Shown here: piece by piece, positions 36,568 through 45,158 of the stretch
How the letters are laid out: every line of letters starts with the position of its first letter
Numbering within the stretch: the first letter of the stretch is position 1
Assembly (NCBI GenBank): GCA_017468395.1
Contig: JAFUIR010000011.1
Coordinates: 356,618-420,617 of the forward strand
Length of the DNA stretch: 64,000 nucleotides
Direction of reading: 5' to 3'
Source: Lachnospiraceae bacterium
GTDB taxonomy: Bacteria; Bacillota; Clostridia; Lachnospirales; Lachnospiraceae
Notes under the pieces: model-generated
Told to the model about the DNA's origin: nothing
The model's database searches: none
Seen by the model: the letters and a program-made list of their open reading frames with translations, nothing else
Position numbers and translations under genes: made by a program

Positions 36568-38856
36568 ATGACGAGAAAGGGTTTCGGGGCAGCAGTGTCG
36601 GTACTGTGTCTGCTGGCGGTTGTATTTATTGGCATTGTGCTTTTGGGTGATTTGCGTGGCAGCGCTGATGAAATTACCATTTCTCATGACAGTGGCATTT
36701 ATGAAGAATCTTTGGAATTAAATCTTCGGCTTTGGGCTCCGGGAACGATTTACTATACGACGGACGGAACTACGCCCGGACCATCCAATGAAAACGCATC
36801 CATATATGAAGAACCTCTTTATTTAGAAGCGGGAGAGGAAACTTCTGTGTATGGGTTTCAATTTTGTTGTCTGTTTGACGACGGCAAAGTTTCGGATGTT
36901 TACAGACGGGATTACATATTGGACGGTAGCGGTAAGGACCGGTTTGCCACAACTTATATTGTTTCTATATCGGGAAAAGAAGAAGATTTATTTGGCTATG
37001 AGGAAGGCATTTTGGTACGTGGAAGGTTGTTTGATGAGTATATGGCGGCAAATCCCGACGTAAACGTACTAAATACCATCATTCCCGCAAATTACTGGGT
37101 TGAAAAAGAAGTGCCGGTGCATATGTCTGTTTTTGATGGTAACGGGCAGGAATTGCTGGAACAAAACTGCGGCATGAAAATATACGGAAATGTAACCAGA
37201 GCGAAAAATCAAAAGTCTTTTCGGCTGATATCCCGTTATGAATATGATGGTGTAAATGAATTTGCCTATGGATTTTTGCCCAAATTGCTTTCGGAGGAAG
37301 GCAATACTACTGTGGACGCTTTTCAAAGACTTTCCTTTCACAATGCGGGAAATGACAATGGCTATGCTTTCCTTAGAACGGAACTTATAGGGGAACTGGC
37401 AAGACAATCCGGGTTTGAAGATGTGATGGTGGCGGAGAGTGCGGTTGTCTATGTTAATGGACAGTATCAGGGCTTTTACTGGCTGGAAAATGCTTTTGAT
37501 GACCGCTATTTTAGCGAAAAGTACGGGAATTACGGTGGAGAAATGGTTCTGTGTGAGGGTGGACTTTCCGAAATGGACATACAACAGGCCGAAACGGATT
37601 TGGAGAAAGTCTATACCGAATCTTACAATGAATTTTGCCGGTGGGCGCTGGACGCAGATATGAATGATGAGCAGGACTGGGAGCGGGTTTGCCGGACGAT
37701 TGATGTGGAGAATTTTGCCCGGTACATGGCAATCGAATATTACGTTGGAAACCATGACTGGCCCCATAATAATGTGAAGGTATACCGGTATCACTGCGCG
37801 GAAGGTGAAAACTATAGGGAAAATTCAGTGTTTGACGGCAGGTACAGATATTTGCTGTATGATACGGATTATGGCTTGGGTCTTAAGTTTTTGGGCTGGT
37901 TTGGAGTGGACGAATATAACAGACGCTTGGAAGAATTAAGCGGGAACTTAGAGTCTGCTGCTTTATTTCAAAAATTATTGCAGAGGGAAGAGTTTAAAAA
38001 TCAGTTTGTAAATTCAGTATTACATTTGATAAATGGAAGTTTTGCTTCGGAAAATGTGGTGAATACCTTGCTGGAGTATCGGGAAAAAATGTACTGCGAA
38101 GTGTACCACATGATGGAAGAAACGGATTTGCTGAAAAATTCCATATGGGAAACGGACGATAACGGAATCGGAAATGTAGACACAGAAATTAACGAGATTA
38201 TTCAGTTTGCACGAAACCGAACCAATGTGGTGGTGGACGAAATACGCGGAAAATGGGATTGCGGTGATATTATGACACTTAAAGTAACACAGCAGGAACA
38301 GAATCTGCTTATAAATGGCGAGGAAATAACAGGGGAATTTACCGGCTGCGTTTTAGGTAATATCCCAGTGACCATAACAGGAAAGGAAACTCCCGGTATC
38401 CGTGTAACGGGATATTATCTCAACGATACTTTTGTGGAAGGTAAGGAGATTACGTTCCTGCCCGGAGAGTGGAACAACGGAGAAATGCTTGTGACTGTCA
38501 GGGCGCAGTATGATATAGAGAAGGTAGAGAGTCTGGAGATAGCGGCTTATCACATCAGAGGACAGGAAGACTATGTCTGTGTGAGAAACAATGGGCAGTT
38601 ACCTGTGCTGTTATCGGATTACTCCATCACGGACAGCAAGGCAGATGCAAGTAAGGGAAGATTTCCTGATGTGCAACTATTGCCTGGGGAAGAGTACTAT
38701 GTGTATGGTAAAGAATATACAGGTGCGGTAATGCAAAATAGCACCCGCATTACCTTCGGATGGGCTACGGATGAGCCTGTTTTACTGTACCATAAGTCCA
38801 AAGGTCTTGCGGATGCTAAAAATGTAAATTCTATGTCGATTGAATTGGAAAATTAA
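36568..38856 (+). CDS. secreted CotH-kinase family protein
   Basis: The 762-residue protein starts with a signal or anchor helix (about 7-27). A small beta domain (about 35-110) with YYTTDGTTPGPS resembles the chitobiase C-terminal type. A CotH kinase-like core (about 125-520) holds KIYGNVTRAKNQKSFRL, VYVNGQYQGFYWLEN and YLLYDTDYGLG, the last giving the metal-binding DxD. A C-terminal lamin-tail-like beta domain (about 650-760) follows. CotH proteins are extracellular protein kinases in spore coats; polyphosphate could be a substrate or regulator here, but that is speculation from the operon. The stop codon shares TTAA with the stop of the opposing LacI gene. Confidence 0.85.
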   Translation: MTRKGFGAAVSVLCLLAVVFIGIVLLGDLRGSADEITISHDSGIYEESLELNLRLWAPGTIYYTTDGTTPGPSNENASIYEEPLYLEAGEETSVYGFQFCCLFDDGKVSDVYRRDYILDGSGKDRFATTYIVSISGKEEDLFGYEEGILVRGRLFDEYMAANPDVNVLNTIIPANYWVEKEVPVHMSVFDGNGQELLEQNCGMKIYGNVTRAKNQKSFRLISRYEYDGVNEFAYGFLPKLLSEEGNTTVDAFQRLSFHNAGNDNGYAFLRTELIGELARQSGFEDVMVAESAVVYVNGQYQGFYWLENAFDDRYFSEKYGNYGGEMVLCEGGLSEMDIQQAETDLEKVYTESYNEFCRWALDADMNDEQDWERVCRTIDVENFARYMAIEYYVGNHDWPHNNVKVYRYHCAEGENYRENSVFDGRYRYLLYDTDYGLGLKFLGWFGVDEYNRRLEELSGNLESAALFQKLLQREEFKNQFVNSVLHLINGSFASENVVNTLLEYREKMYCEVYHMMEETDLLKNSIWETDDNGIGNVDTEINEIIQFARNRTNVVVDEIRGKWDCGDIMTLKVTQQEQNLLINGEEITGEFTGCVLGNIPVTITGKETPGIRVTGYYLNDTFVEGKEITFLPGEWNNGEMLVTVRAQYDIEKVESLEIAAYHIRGQEDYVCVRNNGQLPVLLSDYSITDSKADASKGRFPDVQLLPGEEYYVYGKEYTGAVMQNSTRITFGWATDEPVLLYHKSKGLADAKNVNSMSIELEN

Positions 38857-39875
38857 AGGTTTTCCTTAATGCGGATATCAATGGACACATAATGATTTTC
38901 TTTTTCCGGCAGCACTCCGGTGGTCAGATATGCAAATAAAATGTCCAGGGGTTTACTGCCTTGGGTGCGTGGCTGCTGGCAGATGGTTGCGGCAATAATG
39001 CCCTCTTGTACCAACTCTTTTGTGGTAGGTACTTTGTCGAAAGCCAGTATGGTAATTTTCTTTTCACGGTGCAGGCTCATAACGGCCCTACAACCGCCGT
39101 ACACGCCGCCTGCAGCAAAAAACAGTGCGTTGATTTCGGGATATCTGCGAAGCAGTTCCAAGGTCTGGTCGTAGCTTTCAAAGTCATCATCATTGTTGAC
39201 TACAGTGCCTGTGATATGAATATTGGGATATTCTTTTTTGATTTTGTTTTCAAATCCGGCAATGCGCTCGGTGTGGCACAAAATTTTAGGAGAACCGGAA
39301 ATGACGCCCAAATTCACCTCGCCGTATGTCAGAAGATGCATTAATCCCGCTGCGGTTTCCCCGCTTCGGGTGTAGTTGCTGCCTACATAGGCGATACGGC
39401 TGGAATTTTCAATATCGGTATTTAAAGTGACTGTGGGGATACCTTTTTCCCACAGTCTGTTTATTTTGTCGCTGATGCGGGGGTCGTTGTAAGGGGCGAT
39501 GGCAAGACCGCTGATTTCTTCTATCTCAACCAGTTCGTTAATGGCGTCCAATTGTTCCTCTACATTAAAATGTACTTCCCTAATCAACACGCAGCAGTTG
39601 TATTCGGCCAATTCCTCTGCCTTGTTGCGGACACCCTTCAAAACATCCTCAAAAAAAGGATTACTCTGGGAAAAGAGAATTACACCCAGTTTCAGATTTT
39701 TCTTTTGGGCAGCAAGTACCAGACCGGCCCGGTTGGGACGGTAATCCAGCGCCTTGGCAATTTCGCGTATTTTTTCTTCAGTAGCGGGATTCACTGCCCC
39801 GCGGTTGTTGAGCACACGGTCCACGGTGCCTCTGGACACACCGGCCAGTTCTGCGATTTCTTTTATGGTAGCCAT
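38853..39875 (-). CDS. LacI family transcriptional regulator
   Basis: The protein has 340 residues from the ATG at 39875, which follows AGGAAAGGA; the open frame runs on to 40019, but that part is the leader and the palindromic element. The N-terminal helix-turn-helix and hinge (MATIKEIAELAGVSRGTVDR, then VLNNRGAV) are followed by a periplasmic-binding-protein-like sugar-sensing domain (about 60-335). It is divergent from the xylulokinase operon, and three similar palindromes between them are likely operators. It probably represses that operon until a sugar or sugar phosphate binds. Convergent with the CotH gene, with a 4-base overlap of stop codons. Confidence 0.92.
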   Translation of the reverse strand: MATIKEIAELAGVSRGTVDRVLNNRGAVNPATEEKIREIAKALDYRPNRAGLVLAAQKKNLKLGVILFSQSNPFFEDVLKGVRNKAEELAEYNCCVLIREVHFNVEEQLDAINELVEIEEISGLAIAPYNDPRISDKINRLWEKGIPTVTLNTDIENSSRIAYVGSNYTRSGETAAGLMHLLTYGEVNLGVISGSPKILCHTERIAGFENKIKKEYPNIHITGTVVNNDDDFESYDQTLELLRRYPEINALFFAAGGVYGGCRAVMSLHREKKITILAFDKVPTTKELVQEGIIAATICQQPRTQGSKPLDILFAYLTTGVLPEKENHYVSIDIRIKENL

Positions 39876-39907
39876 TGGGGTTCCTTTCCTGTTGTGTTTG
39901 ATGGGAT

Positions 39908-40084
39908 GGAGTGCGGGGATGGCGGGGCTGAACAAAAGTTTTTGCTCTGACACGCTTCCGCTTGGTAAAAAACGTAACGGTACTAAGGATTTTCTGCGCA
40001 TGTATGCTTGAAAATCCAAGTGCCGACGTTTTTTTACAGTCCTCGCAAAAACTTTTGTTCAACCCTGCTAACTTCCGCACCCCA
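39908..40084. repeat. imperfect palindrome (hairpin element, copy B)
   Basis: The arms 39908-39993 and about 40011-40084 are near reverse complements, with blocks GCTGAACAAAAGTTTTTGC / GTTGAACAAAAGTTTTTGC and GTAAAAAACGT. The left arm has an extra CGCTTCCGC segment and the form AACGTAACGGTAC, the same arm difference seen in copy A at 29941-30202, inverted. It lies in the leader of the LacI gene, so the repressor mRNA would begin with a long hairpin. Confidence 0.75.
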
Positions 40085-40119
40085 TAATTCCCTGTCAGGA
40101 GAACACAACATCTCCCACC

Positions 40120-40148
40120 ACGTTAGCATGAAAAAACGGGAAAGTCAA
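40120..40148 (-). promoter_or_regulatory. candidate promoter for the LacI gene
   Basis: On the minus strand TTGACT (40143-40148), 17 bases and TAACGT (40120-40125). The -35 box is good and the -10 box weak. Two operator-like palindromes lie directly upstream, which would allow autoregulation. Confidence 0.4.
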
Positions 40149-40150
40149 TT

Positions 40151-40164
40151 TGTGCACGTGCAAA
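40151..40164. promoter_or_regulatory. LacI operator-like site O1 (degenerate)
   Basis: TGTGCACGTGCAAA matches the pattern CGTGCNNNNGCACG in its core and contains the perfect palindrome TGCACGTGCA. It lies 2 bases upstream of the proposed -35 box of the LacI gene. Confidence 0.5.
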
Positions 40165-40167
40165 AAA

Positions 40168-40181
40168 CGTGCCTGTGCACG
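40168..40181. promoter_or_regulatory. LacI operator-like site O2
   Basis: CGTGCCTGTGCACG is a 14-base palindrome of the form CGTGC-N4-GCACG, the best of the three sites. Its centre is 149 bases from the centre of O3, close to 14 helical turns, which would suit DNA looping. Confidence 0.6.
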
Positions 40182-40279
40182 AAAATCGTGAAAATGCCCA
40201 AATTGATTCTCAAAAATGGGACTTAGAAATGCGGTGAATTGTAGAAAATTACGAAAACAAAAGAATTGAGAATCGGTTC

Positions 40280-40308
40280 TTGATTTTCAATAAAAATCAT
40301 ATTATGAT
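40280..40308 (+). promoter_or_regulatory. promoter of the xylulokinase operon
   Basis: TTGATT (40280-40285), a 17-base spacer and TATGAT (40303-40308). The start of transcription should fall near 40315, directly at operator O3. Confidence 0.6.
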
Positions 40309-40316
40309 GAAAGTAA

Positions 40317-40330
40317 CGTGCACGGGCACA
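40317..40330. promoter_or_regulatory. LacI operator-like site O3 at the xylulokinase start of transcription
   Basis: CGTGCACGGGCACA has the same CGTGC-N4-GCAC core as O2 and begins 8 bases after the -10 box, so bound repressor would block the promoter. Confidence 0.6.
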
Positions 40331-40378
40331 TAGACTAAGGCACAAAAACACTAAACATAAATAAGAAGGAGGTTCATC

Positions 40379-41848
40379 ATGCTTTACATAGGTATTGATT
40401 TGGGAACCAGTGCAGTAAAACTGCTTCTCATGAACGAAAAAGGCGAGATTCAAAACATCGTATCCAAGGAGTATCCTTTGTATTTCCCTCAGCCCGGTTG
40501 GTCAGAGCAGAAACCTGAGGATTGGTATGAACAGACCATGGCAGGACTGAAAGAACTGATTAAAGATGCAGACAAGAGCCAGGTGGCAGGTATCAGTTTT
40601 GGCGGACAGATGCACGGTCTGGTTATCTTGGACAAAGACGATAATGTGATTCGTCCCGCTATTTTGTGGAATGACGGACGTACATACGAAGAGTGCGATT
40701 ACTTAAATGATGTAATCGGAAAAGAAACTCTTTCCAAATACACAGCAAATATTTCCTTCACAGGATTTACAGCACCCAAGATTCTCTGGGTAAAAAATAA
40801 AGAGCCTGAGAATTTTGCGAAAATTGAAAAGATTATGCTTCCTAAGGATTACATTGCATACAAATTGACAGGAGTTCATTGCACCGATGTTTCCGATGCA
40901 TCCGGGATGCTTGTATTCGATGTTAAAAACCGTACATGGTCCAAAGAAATGTGCGATATCTGCGGCATCAAAGAAGAACAACTTGCAAAGATTTATGAAA
41001 GTTATGAAACTGTGGGAACTGTTCTCCCTGAAATCGCAGATGAACTTGGCATTTCCGAAAATGTAAAAGTGGCAGCAGGTGCCGGCGATAACGCAGCGGC
41101 GGCAGTAGGAACAGGAACAGTTGGCGACGGAATGTGTAACATTTCCCTTGGTACCAGCGGAACCGTATTTATCTCCTCCAAGAACTTTGGCGTAGATAAA
41201 TTCAATGCTCTTCATTCTTTTGCACATGCAGACGGCAGTTACCACCTGATGGGATGCATGCTCAGCGCAGCTTCCTGCAATAAGTGGTGGATGGACGATA
41301 TTATTGGCACAAAAGATTATGCGGCGGAGCAGGCGGACATTACCAAACTTGGTGAAAACCATGTTTACTTCCTGCCGTACCTCATGGGCGAGCGTTCACC
41401 TCACAACAATCCTAATGCAAGAGGTACTTTCATCGGCATGACCATGGATACCTCCAGAGCAGACATGACCCAGGCAGTATTGGAAGGTGTTGCATTTGCC
41501 CTCAGAGATTCTCTGGAAGTGGCAAGAAGCCTTGGTATTAATATTGAACGCACAAAGATTTGCGGCGGCGGAGCCAAGAGTCCTCTTTGGAAAAAAATCA
41601 TTGCCAACGTTCTCAACTTGAAAGTTGACATGATTGAAAGTGAAGAAGGTCCTGCTATGGGCGGCGCAATGCTGGCAGCGGTTGCTTGTGGCGAGTATGC
41701 TTCCGTAGAAGAAATCGCGGGCAAACTGGTAAAAATTGTTGATACTGTTGAGCCCGACCCTGAATTGGTGGCAAAATACGAGACACGCTATCAGCAGTTT
41801 AAAGAAATTTATCCTGCATGCAAGCCTATTTACGATATTATTAAATAA
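40379..41848 (+). CDS. xylB: xylulokinase
   Basis: The 489-residue FGGY-family kinase should phosphorylate D-xylulose or a related ketose. It has the N-terminal GIDLGTSAVKLLL, the ISFGGQMHGLV and RPAILWNDGRT substrate block typical of XylB, the catalytic Asp237 in GAGDNAAAA, and the C-terminal ATP-site CGGGAKSPLW. The ATG follows AAGGAGG. The next two genes are not xylA but DUF4867 and a fucose/arabinose-isomerase-family protein, so the true substrate may be another pentulose or deoxyketose. Control by the divergent LacI protein is supported by the operator sites. Confidence 0.9.
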   Translation: MLYIGIDLGTSAVKLLLMNEKGEIQNIVSKEYPLYFPQPGWSEQKPEDWYEQTMAGLKELIKDADKSQVAGISFGGQMHGLVILDKDDNVIRPAILWNDGRTYEECDYLNDVIGKETLSKYTANISFTGFTAPKILWVKNKEPENFAKIEKIMLPKDYIAYKLTGVHCTDVSDASGMLVFDVKNRTWSKEMCDICGIKEEQLAKIYESYETVGTVLPEIADELGISENVKVAAGAGDNAAAAVGTGTVGDGMCNISLGTSGTVFISSKNFGVDKFNALHSFAHADGSYHLMGCMLSAASCNKWWMDDIIGTKDYAAEQADITKLGENHVYFLPYLMGERSPHNNPNARGTFIGMTMDTSRADMTQAVLEGVAFALRDSLEVARSLGINIERTKICGGGAKSPLWKKIIANVLNLKVDMIESEEGPAMGGAMLAAVACGEYASVEEIAGKLVKIVDTVEPDPELVAKYETRYQQFKEIYPACKPIYDIIK

Positions 41849-41861
41849 GGAGGAAATTCCA

Positions 41862-42524
41862 ATGAAAATTTTAAAAGTGACAGATCCTGCGTTTACAAAA
41901 TACGGAAGAGTGGTTGATAACGTAGACTTTTCCGGTCTGGTGCAGGAAATGAAAAAGACACCTGTTCCCGAAGGTGTAGTATACGAGCCTTCCATCGCAG
42001 AGTTGGAAGCACTTCCCGTTATGGAGGAACTTTCCAGAGTGGCTTACGGCGAGATGCCTATCCAGATCGGCTACTGCAACGGACATAATGTGATGCTCAA
42101 CGCATTGGAATATCACAGAGATTCCGAAATTAACGTGGCTGCTACAGACGCAGTTCTGATGCTTGGTCTTCTGGCTGATGTGGAAGCAGACCATACATAT
42201 GACACTTCCAAAGTAGAGGCATTTTTGCTTCCCGCAGGTATGGCAGTTGAAGTGTATGCAACAACTCTTCATTATGCCCCCTGCCATGCAAATGCAGATG
42301 GTTTCCAGGTAGCAATCGTTCTTCCCAGAGGAACCAACTATCCTTTGAAGGGCGCACATGCAAAAGTTGCTGATGTGACAAAAGACGGCGGTGTAACAAA
42401 CGAAGATGCAATGCTGACCGCTGTAAACAAATGGTTAATCGGACACGCCGAGGGCGGTCTGGATGAAGGTAGTTTCTTGGGACTCAAAGGTAAAAATCTT
42501 TGCCTTACAGAGGACTTTGAATAA
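41862..42524 (+). CDS. DUF4867 family protein
   Basis: The protein has 220 residues from the ATG at 41862, which follows AAGGAGG; a longer frame overlapping xylB is rejected. The pattern NALEYHRDSEINVA, then FLLPAGMAVEVYATTLHYAPC, suggests a cupin or ureidoglycolate-lyase-like beta barrel with conserved Glu and His residues. I associate it with DUF4867, which often sits next to sugar isomerase and kinase genes. It may be a mutarotase, lyase or isomerase helper of the same sugar pathway. The 40-base gap to the next gene contains a CGGCAA/TTGCCG palindrome and a second small inverted repeat. Confidence 0.75.
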   Translation: MKILKVTDPAFTKYGRVVDNVDFSGLVQEMKKTPVPEGVVYEPSIAELEALPVMEELSRVAYGEMPIQIGYCNGHNVMLNALEYHRDSEINVAATDAVLMLGLLADVEADHTYDTSKVEAFLLPAGMAVEVYATTLHYAPCHANADGFQVAIVLPRGTNYPLKGAHAKVADVTKDGGVTNEDAMLTAVNKWLIGHAEGGLDEGSFLGLKGKNLCLTEDFE

Positions 42525-42597
42525 ACGGCAAATTGCCGGACGGATTTAAATTTTAATCCCTGTATTGAGTGCAGGAATAAATAAGGAGGATATAACA

Positions 42598-44082
42598 ATG
42601 ATTAATTTACCCCAGGTAAAAGTTGGTGTGGTTGCAGTCAGCCGTGACTGTTTCCCCGAATCTCTGTCTGTGAACAGAAGAAAAGCCCTTATGGAGGCTT
42701 ACACAGCAAAATATGGTACAGAAGGCGTGTATGAGTGCCCCGTTTGTATCGTAGAAAGTGAAATCCATATGGTTCAGGCTCTGGAAGATATCAAAAAAGC
42801 AGGATGTAACGCTCTTTGCGTATATCTTGGAAACTTCGGTCCTGAAATCAGCGAGACTCTGCTTGCTAAACATTTCGATGGTCCTGCAATGTTCATCGCA
42901 GCTGCAGAAGAGACTCAGAACGATTTGGTTGGCGGACGTGGCGATGCTTACTGCGGTATGCTGAATGCAAGTTACAACCTGAAACTGAGAAATACCAAGG
43001 CATATATTCCTGAGTATCCCGTAGGCGATGCGGATGCATGTGCTGATATGCTTTATGAGTTCCTGCCCATCGCAAGAGCAATTATCGGTCTGTCTGATCT
43101 GAAGATTATCAGCTTTGGTCCCAGACCTCTTAACTTCCTTGCTTGTAACGCTCCTATCAAACAGCTTTACAATCTTGGCGTAGAAATCGAAGAGAACTCC
43201 GAACTTGACCTGTTCGAAGCTTTCCACAAGCATGACAACGATCCCCGTATCCCTGCAAAGGTTAAAGAGATGGAAGAAGAACTTGGCGCAGGCAACATGA
43301 AGCCTGAAGTACTTCCCAAACTGGCTCAGTACGAACTGACTCTCCTTGACTGGGTAGAAGAGCACAGAGGTTACAGAAAATACGTTGCAATTGCTGGAAA
43401 ATGCTGGCCTGCATTCCAGACACAGTTTGGTTTCGTACCTTGCTATGTAAACAGCCGTCTCACAGGTATGGGTATCCCTGTATCTTGTGAAGTAGATATT
43501 TACGGATGCTTAAGTGAGTTCATTGGCGCTTGCGTAAGTGAAGACGTTGTTACTCTGCTTGATATCAACAACAGCGTACCTAAGGATATGTATGGAGAGT
43601 CCATCAAAGGCACATTTAACTATACACATGAAGATACCTTCATGGGCTTCCACTGCGGAAATACATGCTCCAAGAAATTGGCATTCTGCAGCATGAAATA
43701 TCAGATGATTATGGCAAGAAACCTGCCTGAAGAAGTAACTCAGGGTACTTTGGAAGGTGACATCGTTCCCGGCGATATCACATTTTATCGTCTGCAGAGC
43801 ACAGCTGATTGCAAACTTCGTGCTTACATCGCACAGGGTGAAGTTCTTCCTGTTGCAACTAAGTCCTTCGGTGGTATCGGTGTATTCGCTATTCCTGAGA
43901 TGGGAAGATTCTATCGTCACGTTCTGATTGAGAAGAACTATCCTCATCACGGTGCAGTAGCATTCGGTCACTACGGCAAGGCTCTGTATGAAGTATTCAA
44001 ATACATTGGCGTTCCTGTTGAAGATTTGAATTTCAACCAGCCTAAGGGCATGATGTATCCTACAGAAAATCCTTTCGCATAA
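42598..44082 (+). CDS. L-fucose/L-arabinose isomerase family protein
   Basis: The protein has 494 residues from the ATG at 42598, preceded by AAGGAGG; the earlier ATG at 42565 lacks a ribosome site. The N-terminal domain (KVGVVAVSRDCFPESL) and the C-terminal region with CEVDIYGCLSEF and the metal-site-like GFHCGNTC follow the plan of fucose and arabinose isomerases. These interconvert aldoses and ketoses with a divalent metal. With the kinase upstream it would make a ketose phosphate. No aldolase or epimerase follows, so the route is incomplete here. The codon use is that of highly expressed genes. Confidence 0.85.
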   Translation: MINLPQVKVGVVAVSRDCFPESLSVNRRKALMEAYTAKYGTEGVYECPVCIVESEIHMVQALEDIKKAGCNALCVYLGNFGPEISETLLAKHFDGPAMFIAAAEETQNDLVGGRGDAYCGMLNASYNLKLRNTKAYIPEYPVGDADACADMLYEFLPIARAIIGLSDLKIISFGPRPLNFLACNAPIKQLYNLGVEIEENSELDLFEAFHKHDNDPRIPAKVKEMEEELGAGNMKPEVLPKLAQYELTLLDWVEEHRGYRKYVAIAGKCWPAFQTQFGFVPCYVNSRLTGMGIPVSCEVDIYGCLSEFIGACVSEDVVTLLDINNSVPKDMYGESIKGTFNYTHEDTFMGFHCGNTCSKKLAFCSMKYQMIMARNLPEEVTQGTLEGDIVPGDITFYRLQSTADCKLRAYIAQGEVLPVATKSFGGIGVFAIPEMGRFYRHVLIEKNYPHHGAVAFGHYGKALYEVFKYIGVPVEDLNFNQPKGMMYPTENPFA

Positions 44083-44120
44083 GGGTATACAGTGGATAAG
44101 AAGCGGTAACTAAAGAATAA

Positions 44121-44178
44121 AAAGACAGCCTGTTTCCAAGAATCGGGAATTTCCGAACTTCAGAAACAGGCTGTTTTA
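44121..44178. terminator. bidirectional terminator between the isomerase and DegV genes
   Basis: ACAGCCTGTTTC (44125-44136) and GAAACAGGCTGT (44163-44174) form a 12-base-pair stem with an inner TCGG/CCGA hairpin, flanked by A-rich and T-rich ends, so it can serve both convergent genes. Confidence 0.85.
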
Positions 44179-44200
44179 GGCTTATAGGACAATATGATCC

Positions 44201-45049
44201 TTAATTTGCATAGAAAAGTACTCCCAAGGTTCTAGGACCGCAGTGGCTGGAAATTACGCCACCGGCTCTGGTAGTGTAGATATTTTCAAAACGGTTTAAA
44301 CTCTCTAAATATTCTTTTACGGAATCCACGATTTCTTGCTCGCAACCGGAGTGAGTAATAAAAATGCAGGAAGGGTCTGCAGTTTTTAATGCTTCTTCCA
44401 TATCTTTTGCATATTTCAAAATAACGGAAGCCTGTTTGCCACGGTATTTTTTTGCTACTTTCATGGCACCGTCTTCTACAACGATTTCCGGTTTTAAACT
44501 CAGGGCATTACCGAGAAGTGCAGTAACGGCACTGCATCTGCCGCCTCTTGCAAGGTATGTTAAAGTTTCTACTACGAAACTTGCACGCACCTTGTCTCTG
44601 CGGGCTTCAATCAATTCCACGATTTCTTTTGCTGATTTGCCTTCCTCTATAAGTTTTGCGGCGTAAAGAATCTGCAATCCGATACCGGTGGAAAGGTTTG
44701 CGGAGTCGATGACATGAAGTTTATCATATTCTGCATCTTTACCCAGCAGGCGAAGTACATTGCAGGTAGTGCTGAGTTTTTCGCCAATGCCGATGAAAAT
44801 AATATCGTCCCCGGCTTCCATGTGTGGTTTTAATACATCGCCGGCAAAATCAAAGGAAGCGGCAGCGGTTTTGGGGGTGGTTTTATTGGCATCCGCCCAT
44901 TTATAAATTTCATCCGGCGTAACCTCCAAACCATCGTAATAGCTTTTGTCGCCCATTACGATGCAAAGAGGGATAATACTGATATTATATTGCTCAATAA
45001 GTTCTTTGGATAAATCGCAGGTACTGTCTGATATAATTTTAATTCCCAT
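44201..45049 (-). CDS. DegV family fatty-acid-binding protein
   Basis: The 282-residue protein has the DegV start IKIISDSTCDLS, the STTCNVLRL segment that holds the fatty-acid carboxylate, and the ARGGRCSAVTALLGNALSLKP block. DegV/FakB-type proteins present fatty acids to the kinase FakA for phosphorylation before phospholipid synthesis. No fakA lies nearby. The ATG has AAAGGGAA upstream and a good promoter. A second, divergent DegV occurs at 55378. Confidence 0.92.
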   Translation of the reverse strand: MGIKIISDSTCDLSKELIEQYNISIIPLCIVMGDKSYYDGLEVTPDEIYKWADANKTTPKTAAASFDFAGDVLKPHMEAGDDIIFIGIGEKLSTTCNVLRLLGKDAEYDKLHVIDSANLSTGIGLQILYAAKLIEEGKSAKEIVELIEARRDKVRASFVVETLTYLARGGRCSAVTALLGNALSLKPEIVVEDGAMKVAKKYRGKQASVILKYAKDMEEALKTADPSCIFITHSGCEQEIVDSVKEYLESLNRFENIYTTRAGGVISSHCGPRTLGVLFYAN

Positions 45050-45103
45050 AATATTTCCCTTTCAGTATTTTGAGTTTATTTATTTTGCGAATGTTTTATA
45101 TGT

Positions 45104-45132
45104 AATATAGTAATTATAATTATTTTTCTCAA
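45104..45132 (-). promoter_or_regulatory. promoter for the minus-strand DegV gene
   Basis: On the minus strand TTGAGA (45127-45132), a 17-base spacer and TATATT (45104-45109), in the divergent gap with csoR. Confidence 0.55.
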
Positions 45133-45158
45133 TAAGTGCAAGTGGGTTATATTGCCTC

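Noticed and set aside
39876-40019. Longer N-terminus for the LacI protein
   Set aside because: The extra 48 codons run through the hairpin element and lack a ribosome site. The helix-turn-helix starts right at the ATG at 39875, which has one.
44121-44178. Riboswitch or attenuator upstream of DegV
   Set aside because: The structure lies between the stop codons of two convergent genes and has the form of a bidirectional terminator.
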